64,000 nt of DNA from Dehalococcoidia bacterium (GTDB lineage Bacteria > Chloroflexota > Dehalococcoidia > Lucifugimonadales > UBA826). The stretch's first letter is position 1. Each line of letters opens with the position of its first letter. The notes beneath the pieces are model-generated. The model worked only from the letters and a program-made list of their open reading frames with translations. It did not search any database and was not told the origin of the DNA. Location: assembly GCA_029936675.1 (NCBI GenBank), contig JAPYSB010000005.1, positions 76,104 to 140,103 on the forward strand. The letters are read 5' to 3'. A program made the translations under genes and the position numbers. Shown one piece after another: positions 36,702 through 46,844 of this stretch.

Positions 36702-38018
36702 ATGCAACTTCCGGGACATAATGACACTGAATCTTTAGGACAAGATTCTCAATCAACAAATGTTTTTTATGGTTGGTATCTTGTCGTTGTAGGTGTTTTT
36801 TTACTGTCCATTAGCTCACTTGGTGTTTTTAGGGGCATGAGCCCTATGATGCCCGTACTTCAGAATACATTTGGCTGGAGTAGAACACAAATTTCTTTAA
36901 GTTCTCTTTTAACCCGAGTAGAAGGAGCTGCGTTAGGACCTGTTGAGGGTTTTTTTATTGATCGGATTGGTGCTCGAAAAATGGTACTAATTGGATTTTC
37001 CATTATGGCTGTTGGGTTCACACTTTTCTCTTCCATTCAATCATTGTGGCAGTTTTATGCTGTTTTTGTTTTGATAAACCTTGGCAACGGTATTGGGGGA
37101 TGGCTGGCAGTAGTCACTATTTTAAATAGCTGGTTCAAAAAGAAACGAACAATAGCGATGGCTGGTGCAATGTCAGGTGTTCTCATTGCCGGTATTTTTG
37201 TTCCACCCTACACAATCGCGCTGAACCATAGTTTTCGGCTCACGGTGTTTTTATTTGGGCTGATAATTATTGCGATTGCGCTGCCTTGCGTGAAAATCAT
37301 TAGGAACCACCCTGAAGAATTGGGCCTCCAGCCAGACGGGGAGAATTCAAGTTCACATGAGCCGAAACCAGTTTCACAGGCCTCAGATAATAAAACCTCT
37401 GAAGACGGCGAGGTGGAATTTACAGTAGGACAGGCTTTGAGGACCTCAGTTTTTTGGATTCTCACGGTTGCACATGTATCTTCTACTATTTCTCTAGCTA
37501 CTCTGTCGCTTCATTTAATGGCCAGACTACAGGATATTGGCCTAACTTCAACTACCGCTAGTTATATAGAATTGACATCTTCCGTAGTTGCACTACCTAG
37601 CCTTTTTATAGCGGGATGGTTGGGAGATAAATTATCAAAAAAATACCTGGTGGCATTTTTTTTATTTTTGCAGGGGATATCCACCATAGTATTGACCATG
37701 GCAAATGGTTTGCCGATGGCTTTATTATTCGCGATATTGTATGGAACGGCCTTTGGAGGACGAATACCTTTAATGACTGCGATAAGGGGAGATTATTTTG
37801 GTAGAAAAGCTTTCGCTTCCATAATGGGTTGGTCTATGCTGCCAAACGGCGTTTTAATGGCCATCGCCCCAGTATGGGCAGCATGGATGTTTGATAATTA
37901 TGGTAGTTATACGATCCCATTCATTTCATATGCTGTAATAAATTTGGTTGGTGCTTTTGTCATGTTGCTTGTTAAAAGGCCGAATCTGTCACGCCCGACT
38001 AATTCTTTGATTTCCTAA
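36702..38018 (+). CDS. MFS transporter
   Basis: 12-TM pattern; FGWSRTQISLSSLLTRVEGAALGPVEGFFIDRIGARKMVLIGFSIMAVGF. Confidence 0.92.
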   Translation: MQLPGHNDTESLGQDSQSTNVFYGWYLVVVGVFLLSISSLGVFRGMSPMMPVLQNTFGWSRTQISLSSLLTRVEGAALGPVEGFFIDRIGARKMVLIGFSIMAVGFTLFSSIQSLWQFYAVFVLINLGNGIGGWLAVVTILNSWFKKKRTIAMAGAMSGVLIAGIFVPPYTIALNHSFRLTVFLFGLIIIAIALPCVKIIRNHPEELGLQPDGENSSSHEPKPVSQASDNKTSEDGEVEFTVGQALRTSVFWILTVAHVSSTISLATLSLHLMARLQDIGLTSTTASYIELTSSVVALPSLFIAGWLGDKLSKKYLVAFFLFLQGISTIVLTMANGLPMALLFAILYGTAFGGRIPLMTAIRGDYFGRKAFASIMGWSMLPNGVLMAIAPVWAAWMFDNYGSYTIPFISYAVINLVGAFVMLLVKRPNLSRPTNSLIS

Positions 38019-38027
38019 AGTGTCTTA

Positions 38028-39413
38028 ATGCAGCGAGCCAATTCTAGTGTGAAGGACGGCAACGCCTCCAGGCGAGATCTGACACAGGGCAGCGTACCTC
38101 GAAACTTGTGGAACATGGCCTGGCCTCAAATGGCTGATAGCGCACTTACAGTTGTGGACCAGATTGCAGATCTTTTTTGGGCTGGAAGAATGGGGTACAG
38201 GACCATAGCTGGCCTTGGGGTAGCGCAAACTTATATATTGATTTACTCCACGGCTAGGATCGGCTTGGATGCTGGAATGAGGGCCATGATATCTCGGGCT
38301 ATTGGGGCCAATGATAGAGAGTACGCAAACCATGTGTTACTACAAGCCTTAACAGTGACTTTTATTTGGACTTTACTGGTTGGCGGGCTGGGAATCGTTT
38401 TCACAGATAAGTTATTGTCAATGGTAGGAGTGAGTGGGGCTGTGATTGAGTCGGCCACCACATACATGCAACTTCAATTCGTTGCGTACTCGATGCAGAA
38501 TTTCATACGTCTCACGGGGGGGGCCTTGAACGCAGCAGGCGACAGTATTAACCCACTGAAGGCCGTAACTGTAAGCCGCGGAGTTCACATACTGTTTAGC
38601 CCGTTTTTTATATTTGGGTGGTTATGGTTTCCTGATATGGGTATAGCTGGGGCAGCTGCGGCAAATATCGTAGCTCAGCTCCTCGGCATGATTATGAATT
38701 TAGTGGTTTTATATAAAGGGAATTCAGGTTTAAAATTGTCTTTTAAATCCTATCGAGTTGATATCATTTTAATATGGAGATTGTTTCGGATTGGGCTGCC
38801 GGCCGCCATGACATCTATGCAGAGATCCGTTTCTCAGTTGGTCCTTTTAATTTGCGTCTCAAAATTCGGTGATGCTCCAGTTGCAGCCTTTGCTTTGTCA
38901 AGGAGGATTGAAAATATAGTCAACAACACCAGTAGAGGCTTAGGTCGAGCCTCAGCAGCAGTGGCAGGGCAGAATTTAGGGGCTGGGAACATCGGCAAAG
39001 CTAAAAGCTCTTTGAGCTGGGCATTAGCATATTCTGCCATTTTAAGTGCTATAGCAATGACTTTATATTTATTGTTTACAGAAGAGATCGCTACTGTATT
39101 TAATGGGGACCCCAATTTTATAAGTCACATGACCACCTGGTTGTTCATACTTGCCATAGCCACTTTTCCTATGAGCTCAGTCCAAGTTTTGACACATGGG
39201 ATAAGTAACACAGGGGCAACTGTTGCTCCAATGAATATAACACTGACAACTATGTGGTTAATTGAAATACCTATGGCCTTTGGGTTGGCCTTTTTAACGC
39301 CCTTAGATTCTGGAGGAGTCCCGTGGGGCATTGCTTGTGGCAATGTGGTGAGATGTTTAGCGTTCTTTTGGTATTTTTATAAAGGGAGTTGGCTCAAACC
39401 GGGTGTAATTTAA
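38028..39413 (+). CDS. MATE family efflux transporter
   Basis: NMAWPQMADSALTVVDQIADLFWAGRMGYRTIAGLGVAQTYI; ALNAAGDSINPL; AAVAGQNLGAGNIGKAK. Confidence 0.92.
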   Translation: MQRANSSVKDGNASRRDLTQGSVPRNLWNMAWPQMADSALTVVDQIADLFWAGRMGYRTIAGLGVAQTYILIYSTARIGLDAGMRAMISRAIGANDREYANHVLLQALTVTFIWTLLVGGLGIVFTDKLLSMVGVSGAVIESATTYMQLQFVAYSMQNFIRLTGGALNAAGDSINPLKAVTVSRGVHILFSPFFIFGWLWFPDMGIAGAAAANIVAQLLGMIMNLVVLYKGNSGLKLSFKSYRVDIILIWRLFRIGLPAAMTSMQRSVSQLVLLICVSKFGDAPVAAFALSRRIENIVNNTSRGLGRASAAVAGQNLGAGNIGKAKSSLSWALAYSAILSAIAMTLYLLFTEEIATVFNGDPNFISHMTTWLFILAIATFPMSSVQVLTHGISNTGATVAPMNITLTTMWLIEIPMAFGLAFLTPLDSGGVPWGIACGNVVRCLAFFWYFYKGSWLKPGVI

Positions 39414-39487
39414 ACCCGCTACAATGATGGTGTAATAACAATTGTTGTTAAGTAAAGTGTTCACAAATTCATCGAAGTTTTAAGAGT

Positions 39488-39982
39488 ATGATTTGGTATA
39501 AAGACTGGTTTTTCTACACCATAGTTATCGCAGTATTTGGGTTGGATCAAATCTCGAAAGAGGTGATTCGTCGTCAGCTTCCCTTATATGGGTCTTGGCC
39601 AGAAGAGGGATTTTTAAGAATCGTTCACGGGTTGAACACAGGGTCTGCATTTGGGCTTTTTTCTGGCTTCACTAGCCTTTTGATCATAGCATCTATAGTT
39701 GGAATTGGGGTGGTTTTGTATTATTTTCAACAACAACAAATTACAGTTATATGGTATCGACTGAGCATAGGATTGGTAGTTGGAGGGGCTTTAGGAAATT
39801 TGGCTGATCGTTTGAAAGATGGTGCTGTCGTGGACTTCATAAGTGTAGGATGGTGGCCTGCTTTTAATGTGGCAGATTCTTCGATTAGCGTCGGAATGGT
39901 TTTATTAATTATTACCCTGCTGCTTGGAGAAAGATTTGGTTGGATCTCCGTTCCAGATAAAACTCAATCTGATGATTCATGA
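39488..39982 (+). CDS. lspA: lipoprotein signal peptidase (signal peptidase II)
   Basis: VFGLDQISKEVIRR; HGLNTGSAFGLFSG; GNLADRLKDGAVVDFI; FNVADSSISVG catalytic Asp motifs. Confidence 0.93.
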   Translation: MIWYKDWFFYTIVIAVFGLDQISKEVIRRQLPLYGSWPEEGFLRIVHGLNTGSAFGLFSGFTSLLIIASIVGIGVVLYYFQQQQITVIWYRLSIGLVVGGALGNLADRLKDGAVVDFISVGWWPAFNVADSSISVGMVLLIITLLLGERFGWISVPDKTQSDDS

Positions 39983-40872
39983 ATGAATTAAAGTTTGTGG
40001 CCCAGCAAGACGGCATTAGATTGGACCAAATGATTTCGTGTGTTATTGAAGCTTATTCTCGTTCTAGTGCAAGAGATCTGATAAAAAAAGGCCTAGTAAA
40101 AGTGGATGGGAAGATAGGAAAACCTTCCACAAGAGTAGCTGCGGGACAACAAATCACAGCTATTATTCCTGAGTACCAAAAAACTTCCTTACAGCCACAG
40201 AAAATAGAATTATCAGTGATCTACGAGGATGAATCACTCATCGTTATTGATAAACCTGCTGGGCTTTCTGTTCATCCGGGACCTGGCCACCCTGACGGCA
40301 CGTTGGTCAATGCCGTAATGGCTCTTTGTCCCGACATAACGGGAGTAGGTGAGGAAAATAGGCCAGGTATTGTACATCGACTAGATATGGATACTTCTGG
40401 AGTAATCGTTGTTGCCAAAAACGACCGAAGCCATAGGTCTTTATCCGATCAGTTTAAGAATCGTACCGTTACTAAAAAGTATGTGGCCTTAGTTGAAGGA
40501 AATATGGATCAAAAAAAAGCAATAGTTGATGGTCCAATAGGACGAGACCCACACGATAGGAAGAAAATGGCAATCGTCGAAAATGGACGAGATGCTAAGA
40601 CGGAATATGCCGTCAACGAAAGATTTGCACAGTTTGATTATCTGGGAGTGAAACCCAAAACAGGTCGGACTCATCAAATACGGGTTCATTTGTGTTCAGT
40701 AGGCCATCCGGTCGTAGGGGATATTTTATATGGCACTAGGGTTGCTGGGCTCGATAGGCAATTCTTACATGCGGAAAGTATTTCTTTATCACACCCTATC
40801 AACGATATTCTGATGGAATTTAAATCACCATTACCGCAGGACCTGCTTAAATTTAAACACTCTCTAAGTTAG
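39979..40872 (+). CDS. RluA/RluD-family pseudouridine synthase
   Basis: S4-like N-term; VIDKPAGLSVHPGPGHPDGTLVNAV; PGIVHRLDMDTSGVIVVAKND; KPKTGRTHQIRVHL. Confidence 0.95.
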   Translation: MNELKFVAQQDGIRLDQMISCVIEAYSRSSARDLIKKGLVKVDGKIGKPSTRVAAGQQITAIIPEYQKTSLQPQKIELSVIYEDESLIVIDKPAGLSVHPGPGHPDGTLVNAVMALCPDITGVGEENRPGIVHRLDMDTSGVIVVAKNDRSHRSLSDQFKNRTVTKKYVALVEGNMDQKKAIVDGPIGRDPHDRKKMAIVENGRDAKTEYAVNERFAQFDYLGVKPKTGRTHQIRVHLCSVGHPVVGDILYGTRVAGLDRQFLHAESISLSHPINDILMEFKSPLPQDLLKFKHSLS

Positions 40873-40935
40873 AATTTGGTGAGTGTTAGTATTCAAATTA
40901 ATTTTTTGAACAATAATTGAGTTTTTGGTTAGATT

Positions 40936-42393
40936 ATGGACTTTTCCAAGATAAGAGTTAGATATGCCCCAAGTCCGACAGGTGAACCTCATGTTGGAAA
41001 TATAAGAACGGCTCTTTTCGACTGGCTGATAGCTCGAAACAGTTCAGGGCAATTCATAGTAAGGGTTGAAGATACAGATCAAGCCAGGAAAGTGGAAGGG
41101 GCTATCGAATTACAAAAAGCCTCTCTTAAATGGTTGGGACTCGATTGGGATGAAGGGCTTGGATTGGATGGTAAATACGGTCCCTATACCCAATCAGAAA
41201 GACTGACTTTATATACTGATGTAGCAGAGCGTCTCTTGCAAAACGGAAAGGCATATAAATGTATTTGTAATGCGGAGAGATTATCAAAGTTGAGGAAGAA
41301 ACAACTTGAAAATAAGGTGGCTTTAGTAGGATACGATGGGCACTGTAGGTCTAAGAAACTGGATGGATCTGACATACCTGGTTCTTTCGTTGTGAGGTTT
41401 AAAATGCCAGATGTGGGTATATCAGAAATGGAAGATCTGGTGAGGGGCCATTTGGAATTCGATAATTCTCTTTCTGACGACTTCATAATATTGAAATCGG
41501 ATGGATACCCTACATACCACCTAGCCTCGGTTGTTGATGATCATTACATGGAAATATCCCATGTGTTGAGAGGTGAGGAATGGGTGTCTAGTGTCCCACG
41601 ACATATTCAGCTTTACTTGGCTCTTGGGTGGGAAATGCCACTATTTGCTCATCTACCGACTATACTTGCCCCTGATAAATCTAAGCTTAGTAAACGCCAT
41701 GGGGCAACCTCTGTTTTGGAATATAAGAAAGCAGGCTATTTACCAGAAGCCATGTTTAATTTTTTAAGTTTACTTGGCTGGTCTCTTGATGGAGACACTG
41801 AAATAATATCCAAAGAAGATTTGATTAGTAAATTTGATCCCAGCCGGATAAGTTCTGCAAGCGCCATTTTTGATATAGAAAAGTTAAATTGGATGAATGG
41901 GCACTATATTCGGTCTATGAGCAGCTTGGAATTATCACAAATACTTGAAAGCTATTGGAAAGAATTCCCTCCAGAAAATTTTGATAGAAACCCAAGTTCG
42001 GGTGAAGTGGATAAAATCTCCAAATTAGTTCAGGAAAGAATTAAAGTTCTTTCTGAGGCTTCCGATTTAGTGGCCTTTGTTTTCAAGAATGAAATAACCT
42101 ACGATCCAAACGAACTAATACAAAAACAGATGGATGCGGAATCTACCGTCCAAATATTAGACAGAGTGGATAAATTGGTTTCAACAATCGAGATTTTTTC
42201 CTCTAGTACCATTGAAGTTGAACTAAGGGCGTTGGCCGATTCGATGGATGTTAAGGTTGGGACTTTACTTGGAACCGTTAGAGTCGCTACCTCAGGACAG
42301 AAGGTATCACCACCGCTATTTGATTCATTGGAAGTGTTAGGACGTAATAGAGTTTTGGAATTATTACATGTTGCCAAATCCAAATTGGCATAA
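40936..42393 (+). CDS. gltX: glutamate--tRNA ligase
   Basis: VRYAPSPTGEPHVGNIRTALFDWL (HIGH region); DKSKLSKRHGATSV (KMSKS region). Confidence 0.95.
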   Translation: MDFSKIRVRYAPSPTGEPHVGNIRTALFDWLIARNSSGQFIVRVEDTDQARKVEGAIELQKASLKWLGLDWDEGLGLDGKYGPYTQSERLTLYTDVAERLLQNGKAYKCICNAERLSKLRKKQLENKVALVGYDGHCRSKKLDGSDIPGSFVVRFKMPDVGISEMEDLVRGHLEFDNSLSDDFIILKSDGYPTYHLASVVDDHYMEISHVLRGEEWVSSVPRHIQLYLALGWEMPLFAHLPTILAPDKSKLSKRHGATSVLEYKKAGYLPEAMFNFLSLLGWSLDGDTEIISKEDLISKFDPSRISSASAIFDIEKLNWMNGHYIRSMSSLELSQILESYWKEFPPENFDRNPSSGEVDKISKLVQERIKVLSEASDLVAFVFKNEITYDPNELIQKQMDAESTVQILDRVDKLVSTIEIFSSSTIEVELRALADSMDVKVGTLLGTVRVATSGQKVSPPLFDSLEVLGRNRVLELLHVAKSKLA

Positions 42394-42403
42394 TTGAATG
42401 AGC

Positions 42404-42434
42404 ATTGACCTGCGGGTCAATCAAAATTTATACT
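42404..42434 (+). promoter_or_regulatory. candidate promoter with inverted repeat over -35 (upstream of yqeY-like gene)
   Basis: ATTGACC-TGCG-GGTCAAT inverted repeat; TTGACC, 18-nt spacer, TATACT. Confidence 0.35.
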
Positions 42435-42481
42435 CGGAATTGCGATTTCGAAATCAAAAACTAGGAGAATAAATAAAAGCA

Positions 42482-42928
42482 ATGCTACGTGAGACTTTAG
42501 ATTCAGATCTCAAAGATGCTATGAGAAACAAAGAGGCTTTAAAGCGGACAGTGTTACGAACAATGCTTTCTGAAATACGTAACGCGGAAATTAATTCTCA
42601 GACCACTTTAGATGATGAGGGAATAATTGCTGTTCTTACTAAGCAAGTGCAACAACGCAAAGACAGTGTAGAAGCATACGTTGCTGCCAATAGAAACGAT
42701 CTGGTTGATAAAGAAACAGAAGAGATCAAGATTATATCGGTGTATCTCCCGGATCAACTCCCTACAGAAGAAATCGAAGAGATTATTAAAGCTGCTATAT
42801 TAGAGACAGGAGCTTCAAGTTTGAGCGATATGGGAAAGGTTATGGGTTTTGTAATGCCTCAAGTTAGAGGTCGAGCCGACGGTAAAATTGTAAATACGAT
42901 CGTAACTGAAAAATTGAGAGCATTGTAA
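42482..42928 (+). CDS. YqeY/GatB-domain protein
   Basis: LRETLDSDLKDAMRNKEALKRTVLRTMLSEIRNAEI; GKVMGFVMPQVRGRADGKIV. Confidence 0.93.
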   Translation: MLRETLDSDLKDAMRNKEALKRTVLRTMLSEIRNAEINSQTTLDDEGIIAVLTKQVQQRKDSVEAYVAANRNDLVDKETEEIKIISVYLPDQLPTEEIEEIIKAAILETGASSLSDMGKVMGFVMPQVRGRADGKIVNTIVTEKLRAL

Positions 42929-42933
42929 ACGTT

Positions 42934-43632
42934 GTGAAATTTGGAGTTGTTGTTTTCCCTGGGACCTGGAGCGAGGTGGATTGTTACACCGTGTTGGATG
43001 AGGTGTTCAACGTCTCGGTTGAGTACGTTTGGCATAAGGAGACAGATCTTTCAACTTATGACTGCATCATATTACCAGGTGGATTTTCATACGGTGATTA
43101 CCTAAGATGCGGGGCTATTGCTAGATTTTCTCCTGTGATGGAATCCTTAATTAAATTTGCTCGGTCTGGTGGATTAGTTTTCGGGATATGCAACGGGTTT
43201 CAAATTTTGTGTGAAGCTGGGTTGCTTCCCGGGGTTTTGGTTCGTAATGACCATCTTGAGTTTCGATGCCAATGGACTGATTTAAGAGTTGATAATATTT
43301 CCACACCATTTTCCGCCAGAGCGAACCCAGGGCAAGTTATTTCAGTCCCAATTTCGCATGGCGAGGGAAACTACTTTGCTCCACACGAAACCTTGAGAGA
43401 GATTGAAAACAATGGGCAGGTGATATTTCGGTATAGTGCTCCGAATGGTGATATGGCCATTGTTAATAATCCAAACGGGTCTATAAATAATATCGCGGGT
43501 GTGATTAACCAGGAAGGAAACGTCCTTGGCATGATGCCCCACCCCGAACGTTGCTGTGATTCGCTGCTGGGAGGAACCGACGGCAAATTGATATTCGGAT
43601 CTGTAGTTGATTATCTATGGAAGAAAACGTAG
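42934..43632 (+). CDS. purQ: phosphoribosylformylglycinamidine synthase subunit PurQ
   Basis: KFGVVVFPGTWSEVDC; ILPGGFSYGDYLRCGAIARFSPVM; FGICNGFQILCEAGLLPG; GMMPHPERC. Confidence 0.96.
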   Translation: MKFGVVVFPGTWSEVDCYTVLDEVFNVSVEYVWHKETDLSTYDCIILPGGFSYGDYLRCGAIARFSPVMESLIKFARSGGLVFGICNGFQILCEAGLLPGVLVRNDHLEFRCQWTDLRVDNISTPFSARANPGQVISVPISHGEGNYFAPHETLREIENNGQVIFRYSAPNGDMAIVNNPNGSINNIAGVINQEGNVLGMMPHPERCCDSLLGGTDGKLIFGSVVDYLWKKT

Positions 43633-43633
43633 G

Positions 43634-44059
43634 TTGATTACCGGGATATTACTTTCCTTGATGGCCGCCTTAGGTTTCGGGCTGAGCGCAGTTTTTATAA
43701 AAGCAAGTATGTCCTCTGTGAGTGTAAAAACAGCCACAGTGATATCACTCATTTCTTCAAGCGCAGTCACCATGGTGATAGCCCTTTCTTTGCATTATGA
43801 AGAAATTTTATCCTTAGCCCCGATGGCCTTTATCTGGTTTCTTTTGGCTGGGCTAATTACTTTTTTGGGAGGCCGATTTCTTAATTTTCACGCCATTAGC
43901 CTGATGGGCGCCTCAAAAGCATCGGCAGTGGTGTCATCGACTCCGCTATTTGCCGCTATATTGGCTGTGCTTTTCCTGGGAGAGACTATTGGGTTCATGC
44001 TAGGGGCTGGTACCTTGATGATAGTTGTTGGGATTACGTTGGTGGTAGTTCAAGAATGA
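43634..44059 (+). CDS. EamA/DMT-type transporter half (5 TM)
   Basis: GILLSLMAALGFGLSAVFIKASMSSVSVKTATVISLISS; C-term LFLGETIGFMLGAGTLMIVVGITLVV; TTG start just after purQ stop. Confidence 0.75.
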   Translation: MITGILLSLMAALGFGLSAVFIKASMSSVSVKTATVISLISSSAVTMVIALSLHYEEILSLAPMAFIWFLLAGLITFLGGRFLNFHAISLMGASKASAVVSSTPLFAAILAVLFLGETIGFMLGAGTLMIVVGITLVVVQE

Positions 44060-44511
44060 GGGAGACTGTAAAAAAAATCACTTATTATGGGTTGCTTTTT
44101 GCCGTCTGTGCAGCTTTCTTATATGCATTGTCGGCCTTGGTGGGGAAGAAAATTACGAATGATTTCTCATCTCCAATGGTTGCCTCAGCATTTTCGATTT
44201 TGTTTGGGTTGATCGCAACGGGGTCAGTGTTCTTCAGTACGGTAAGCAGGGAGGCTAGAAATCTGTCTGGTCGGTCTTGGGCACTAATTGGGCTATCAGG
44301 ATGTGCTTCTGCTTTAGGGGTCTCTGGGTGGTACTTGGCTCTAAATGTAACCCAGGTAGTAGTTGTAGCCCCTATAGTAGCTGTCTATCCTCTAATAACA
44401 ATATTAATGGCATCGCTATTTTTGCGTGGAATTGAGAAGGTTACAAAACAAACTGTCGCTGGGGGGATAATTGTAGTCATTGGAGTATTGTTTGTAGGGT
44501 TTGGAACTTAG
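44056..44511 (+). CDS. EamA/DMT-type transporter half (5 TM)
   Basis: GLLFAVCAAFLYALSALVGKKITNDFSSPMVASAFSILFG; LFLRGIEKVTKQTVAGGIIVVIGVLFVGF; ATGA overlap with preceding ORF. Confidence 0.75.
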   Translation: MRETVKKITYYGLLFAVCAAFLYALSALVGKKITNDFSSPMVASAFSILFGLIATGSVFFSTVSREARNLSGRSWALIGLSGCASALGVSGWYLALNVTQVVVVAPIVAVYPLITILMASLFLRGIEKVTKQTVAGGIIVVIGVLFVGFGT

Positions 44512-44520
44512 TGAAGGTGT

Positions 44521-46728
44521 ATGGATTGCAAAAATATGGCATTTGACAAGGATGTATTGGACGAGCTCGCAATATCCCCCGCCGAATACGAGCTCATTAT
44601 AAAAAGATTAGGAAGAGAGCCAAATCACCTGGAACTTGGATTGTTTGGATCTCTTTGGAGCGAGCATTGTGGGTACAAGCATTCAAAGCCGTTACTTAAG
44701 TTGTTTGCGTCAGATAATCCGAGACTTTTGGTAAATCCTGGGGAAGAAAATGCCGGGGTAATTGATATAGGAGATGGGTATGCGATTGTTTTTAAAATAG
44801 AGTCTCATAACCACCCATCTGCTATAGAACCATATCAGGGGGCCGCCACTGGAATAGGGGGGATAGTACGGGACATATTTGCCATGGGCGCGAGGCCTAT
44901 TGCGCTGTTGAACTCACTCAGGTTTGGGCCTTTGTCACATGAAAGAAATAAATATCTTTTTGACGGGGTCGTATCCGGTATTTCAGGGTATGGAAATTGT
45001 ATAGGGGTTCCCAATATTGGAGGAGAGGTGGTTTTTGCTGAGTGCTATTCTGGTAACCCATTGGTAAACGCCATGTGCATAGGGTTATTAAGGGTAGATG
45101 AGCTTGTTAAAGCTACTTCCGGAAGCAGCGGGAATTTATTGATACTAGCGGGGTCTGGGACAGGGAAAGATGGGATTCATGGAGCCTCTGGCCTGGCTTC
45201 AAGGAGCTTTGAATATGAAAGAGAATTAAGGCCGACAGTCCAAGTTGGAAACCCTTTCCTCGAAAAAATACTGATTGAATCTTGTCTTGAGGTTGCTAAA
45301 TCTGGAAAGATTGATGGGATGCAAGATTTAGGGGCGGCTGGCCTAACGAGTGCCTCAGTCGAATGCGCTGCTAGTGGGTTAACTGGTATTGAGATTGATA
45401 TTGATTTGGTTCCTCGGAGAGATGATGACATGTCCCCATATGAGGTTATGTTGTCTGAGACCCAAGAGCGCATGTTAATTTCTGTTAAACCTGAGAATGC
45501 TGAAAGTGTGAAAGAAATATTTGACAGATGGGACATTGATAATTCGGTAATAGGCAAAGTTACTGCAACCAATTCCGTTCATATTGTCAGCGGAACTCAA
45601 TTATTGGCCGATCTACCGGTAGGATTGCTGACAGACCCTCCACAGTATGTCATTGATTCGGTTACCCCTCCATATCTGGAACAATTACAAAACTATGATT
45701 TAAATAATATAAATGTCCCAGACACTTCTCCGAATATGGTTTTAATGAGGCTTCTGTCCACTTCTAATTTAACTTGTCGTCAATCTGTGTACCAAAGGTA
45801 TGATCATCAAGTTCAAACTAATACGGTAATACCGCCTGGTTCCGACGGGTCGCTTATTCGCATAAAAGGAACGGAGAAAGGTATAGCAGCCTCCACTGAT
45901 GGGAATGGGCGTCTTGCATATCTGGATCCCTATGTAGGTGGCCAAATAGCTGTCGCTGAAGCTTGCAGGAATGTGTCTTGTACCGGGGCCGAACCAATAG
46001 CCCTCACAAACTGTCTGAATTTTGGGAATCCTGAAAAACCGGAGGTATATTTCCAACTTGAGAATTGTGTTAAGGGTATGGCAGATGCCAGTACAAAATT
46101 TTCTACTCCTGTGATAAGCGGAAATGTGAGTTTATACAATGAAACACAAAATACCCCTATATATCCCACCCCTGTTGTAGGAGCCGTAGGCCTCACTGAG
46201 AATGTCAGAAATTATGTAGACATGAGCTTTAAAAATGATGATGATGTGGTGCTATTGCTGGGAGCCTCTGAGGTTGTCTGTGACGTTGACTACCTCGCCG
46301 GAAGCGAATACCTTGAAATTTTCCACGATTTAATTGCCGGTCAGCCCTCAATAGATTTGGAGAAAGAAATTTCGGTACAAAAATTATGTAGAGATCTTAT
46401 TCAATATGATTTATTAAAATCGGCCCATGATTGTTCAGAAGGTGGATTGGCAATAGCAATAGCAGAATCTTGTATAAAAGGTGAGATTGGCTTCAAAGGT
46501 GAATTTGAAACTAGAGGACGGTGGGATGTTCAACTTTTTGGAGAACAACAGTCTAGAATAGTGATTTCTGTTAAGAAAGGTAATGTTGCCGAGGTGATGC
46601 GGTTCTGTACTGACTATCAGGTCGAAGTGCTAAATTTGGGTAAAGTTGGTGGGGAGCGATTGTATGTTCCAGAGCTGCTGGATGTTTCAGTTGCGGAAAT
46701 TTCCGAGGCTTGGATGGTCGGGGTTTAA
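44521..46728 (+). CDS. purL: phosphoribosylformylglycinamidine synthase subunit PurL
   Basis: LGREPNHLELGLFGSLWSEHCGYKHSKPLL; VFKIESHNHPSAIEPYQGAATGIGGIVRDIFAMGARP. Confidence 0.96.
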   Translation: MDCKNMAFDKDVLDELAISPAEYELIIKRLGREPNHLELGLFGSLWSEHCGYKHSKPLLKLFASDNPRLLVNPGEENAGVIDIGDGYAIVFKIESHNHPSAIEPYQGAATGIGGIVRDIFAMGARPIALLNSLRFGPLSHERNKYLFDGVVSGISGYGNCIGVPNIGGEVVFAECYSGNPLVNAMCIGLLRVDELVKATSGSSGNLLILAGSGTGKDGIHGASGLASRSFEYERELRPTVQVGNPFLEKILIESCLEVAKSGKIDGMQDLGAAGLTSASVECAASGLTGIEIDIDLVPRRDDDMSPYEVMLSETQERMLISVKPENAESVKEIFDRWDIDNSVIGKVTATNSVHIVSGTQLLADLPVGLLTDPPQYVIDSVTPPYLEQLQNYDLNNINVPDTSPNMVLMRLLSTSNLTCRQSVYQRYDHQVQTNTVIPPGSDGSLIRIKGTEKGIAASTDGNGRLAYLDPYVGGQIAVAEACRNVSCTGAEPIALTNCLNFGNPEKPEVYFQLENCVKGMADASTKFSTPVISGNVSLYNETQNTPIYPTPVVGAVGLTENVRNYVDMSFKNDDDVVLLLGASEVVCDVDYLAGSEYLEIFHDLIAGQPSIDLEKEISVQKLCRDLIQYDLLKSAHDCSEGGLAIAIAESCIKGEIGFKGEFETRGRWDVQLFGEQQSRIVISVKKGNVAEVMRFCTDYQVEVLNLGKVGGERLYVPELLDVSVAEISEAWMVGV

Positions 46729-46774
46729 AGGGCTATTTTCTCCCTTTATTTATTTGTAGTTTCAGTAAGCGGGT

Positions 46775-46803
46775 TTGACACGGCATATACCCAATGCTAG
46801 ATT
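46775..46803 (+). promoter_or_regulatory. candidate sigma70-type promoter upstream of fmdB-like gene
   Basis: TTGACA - 17 nt - TAGATT. Confidence 0.4.
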
Positions 46804-46844
46804 AATTGTTTGAATGTAATAATGATAACGGGACGGTGTTAAGG

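Noticed and set aside
45177-45572. 131-aa minus-strand ORF within purL (and similar ORFs at 45769 and 45930)
   Set aside because: Overlaps conserved purL coding sequence; composition typical of antisense frames.
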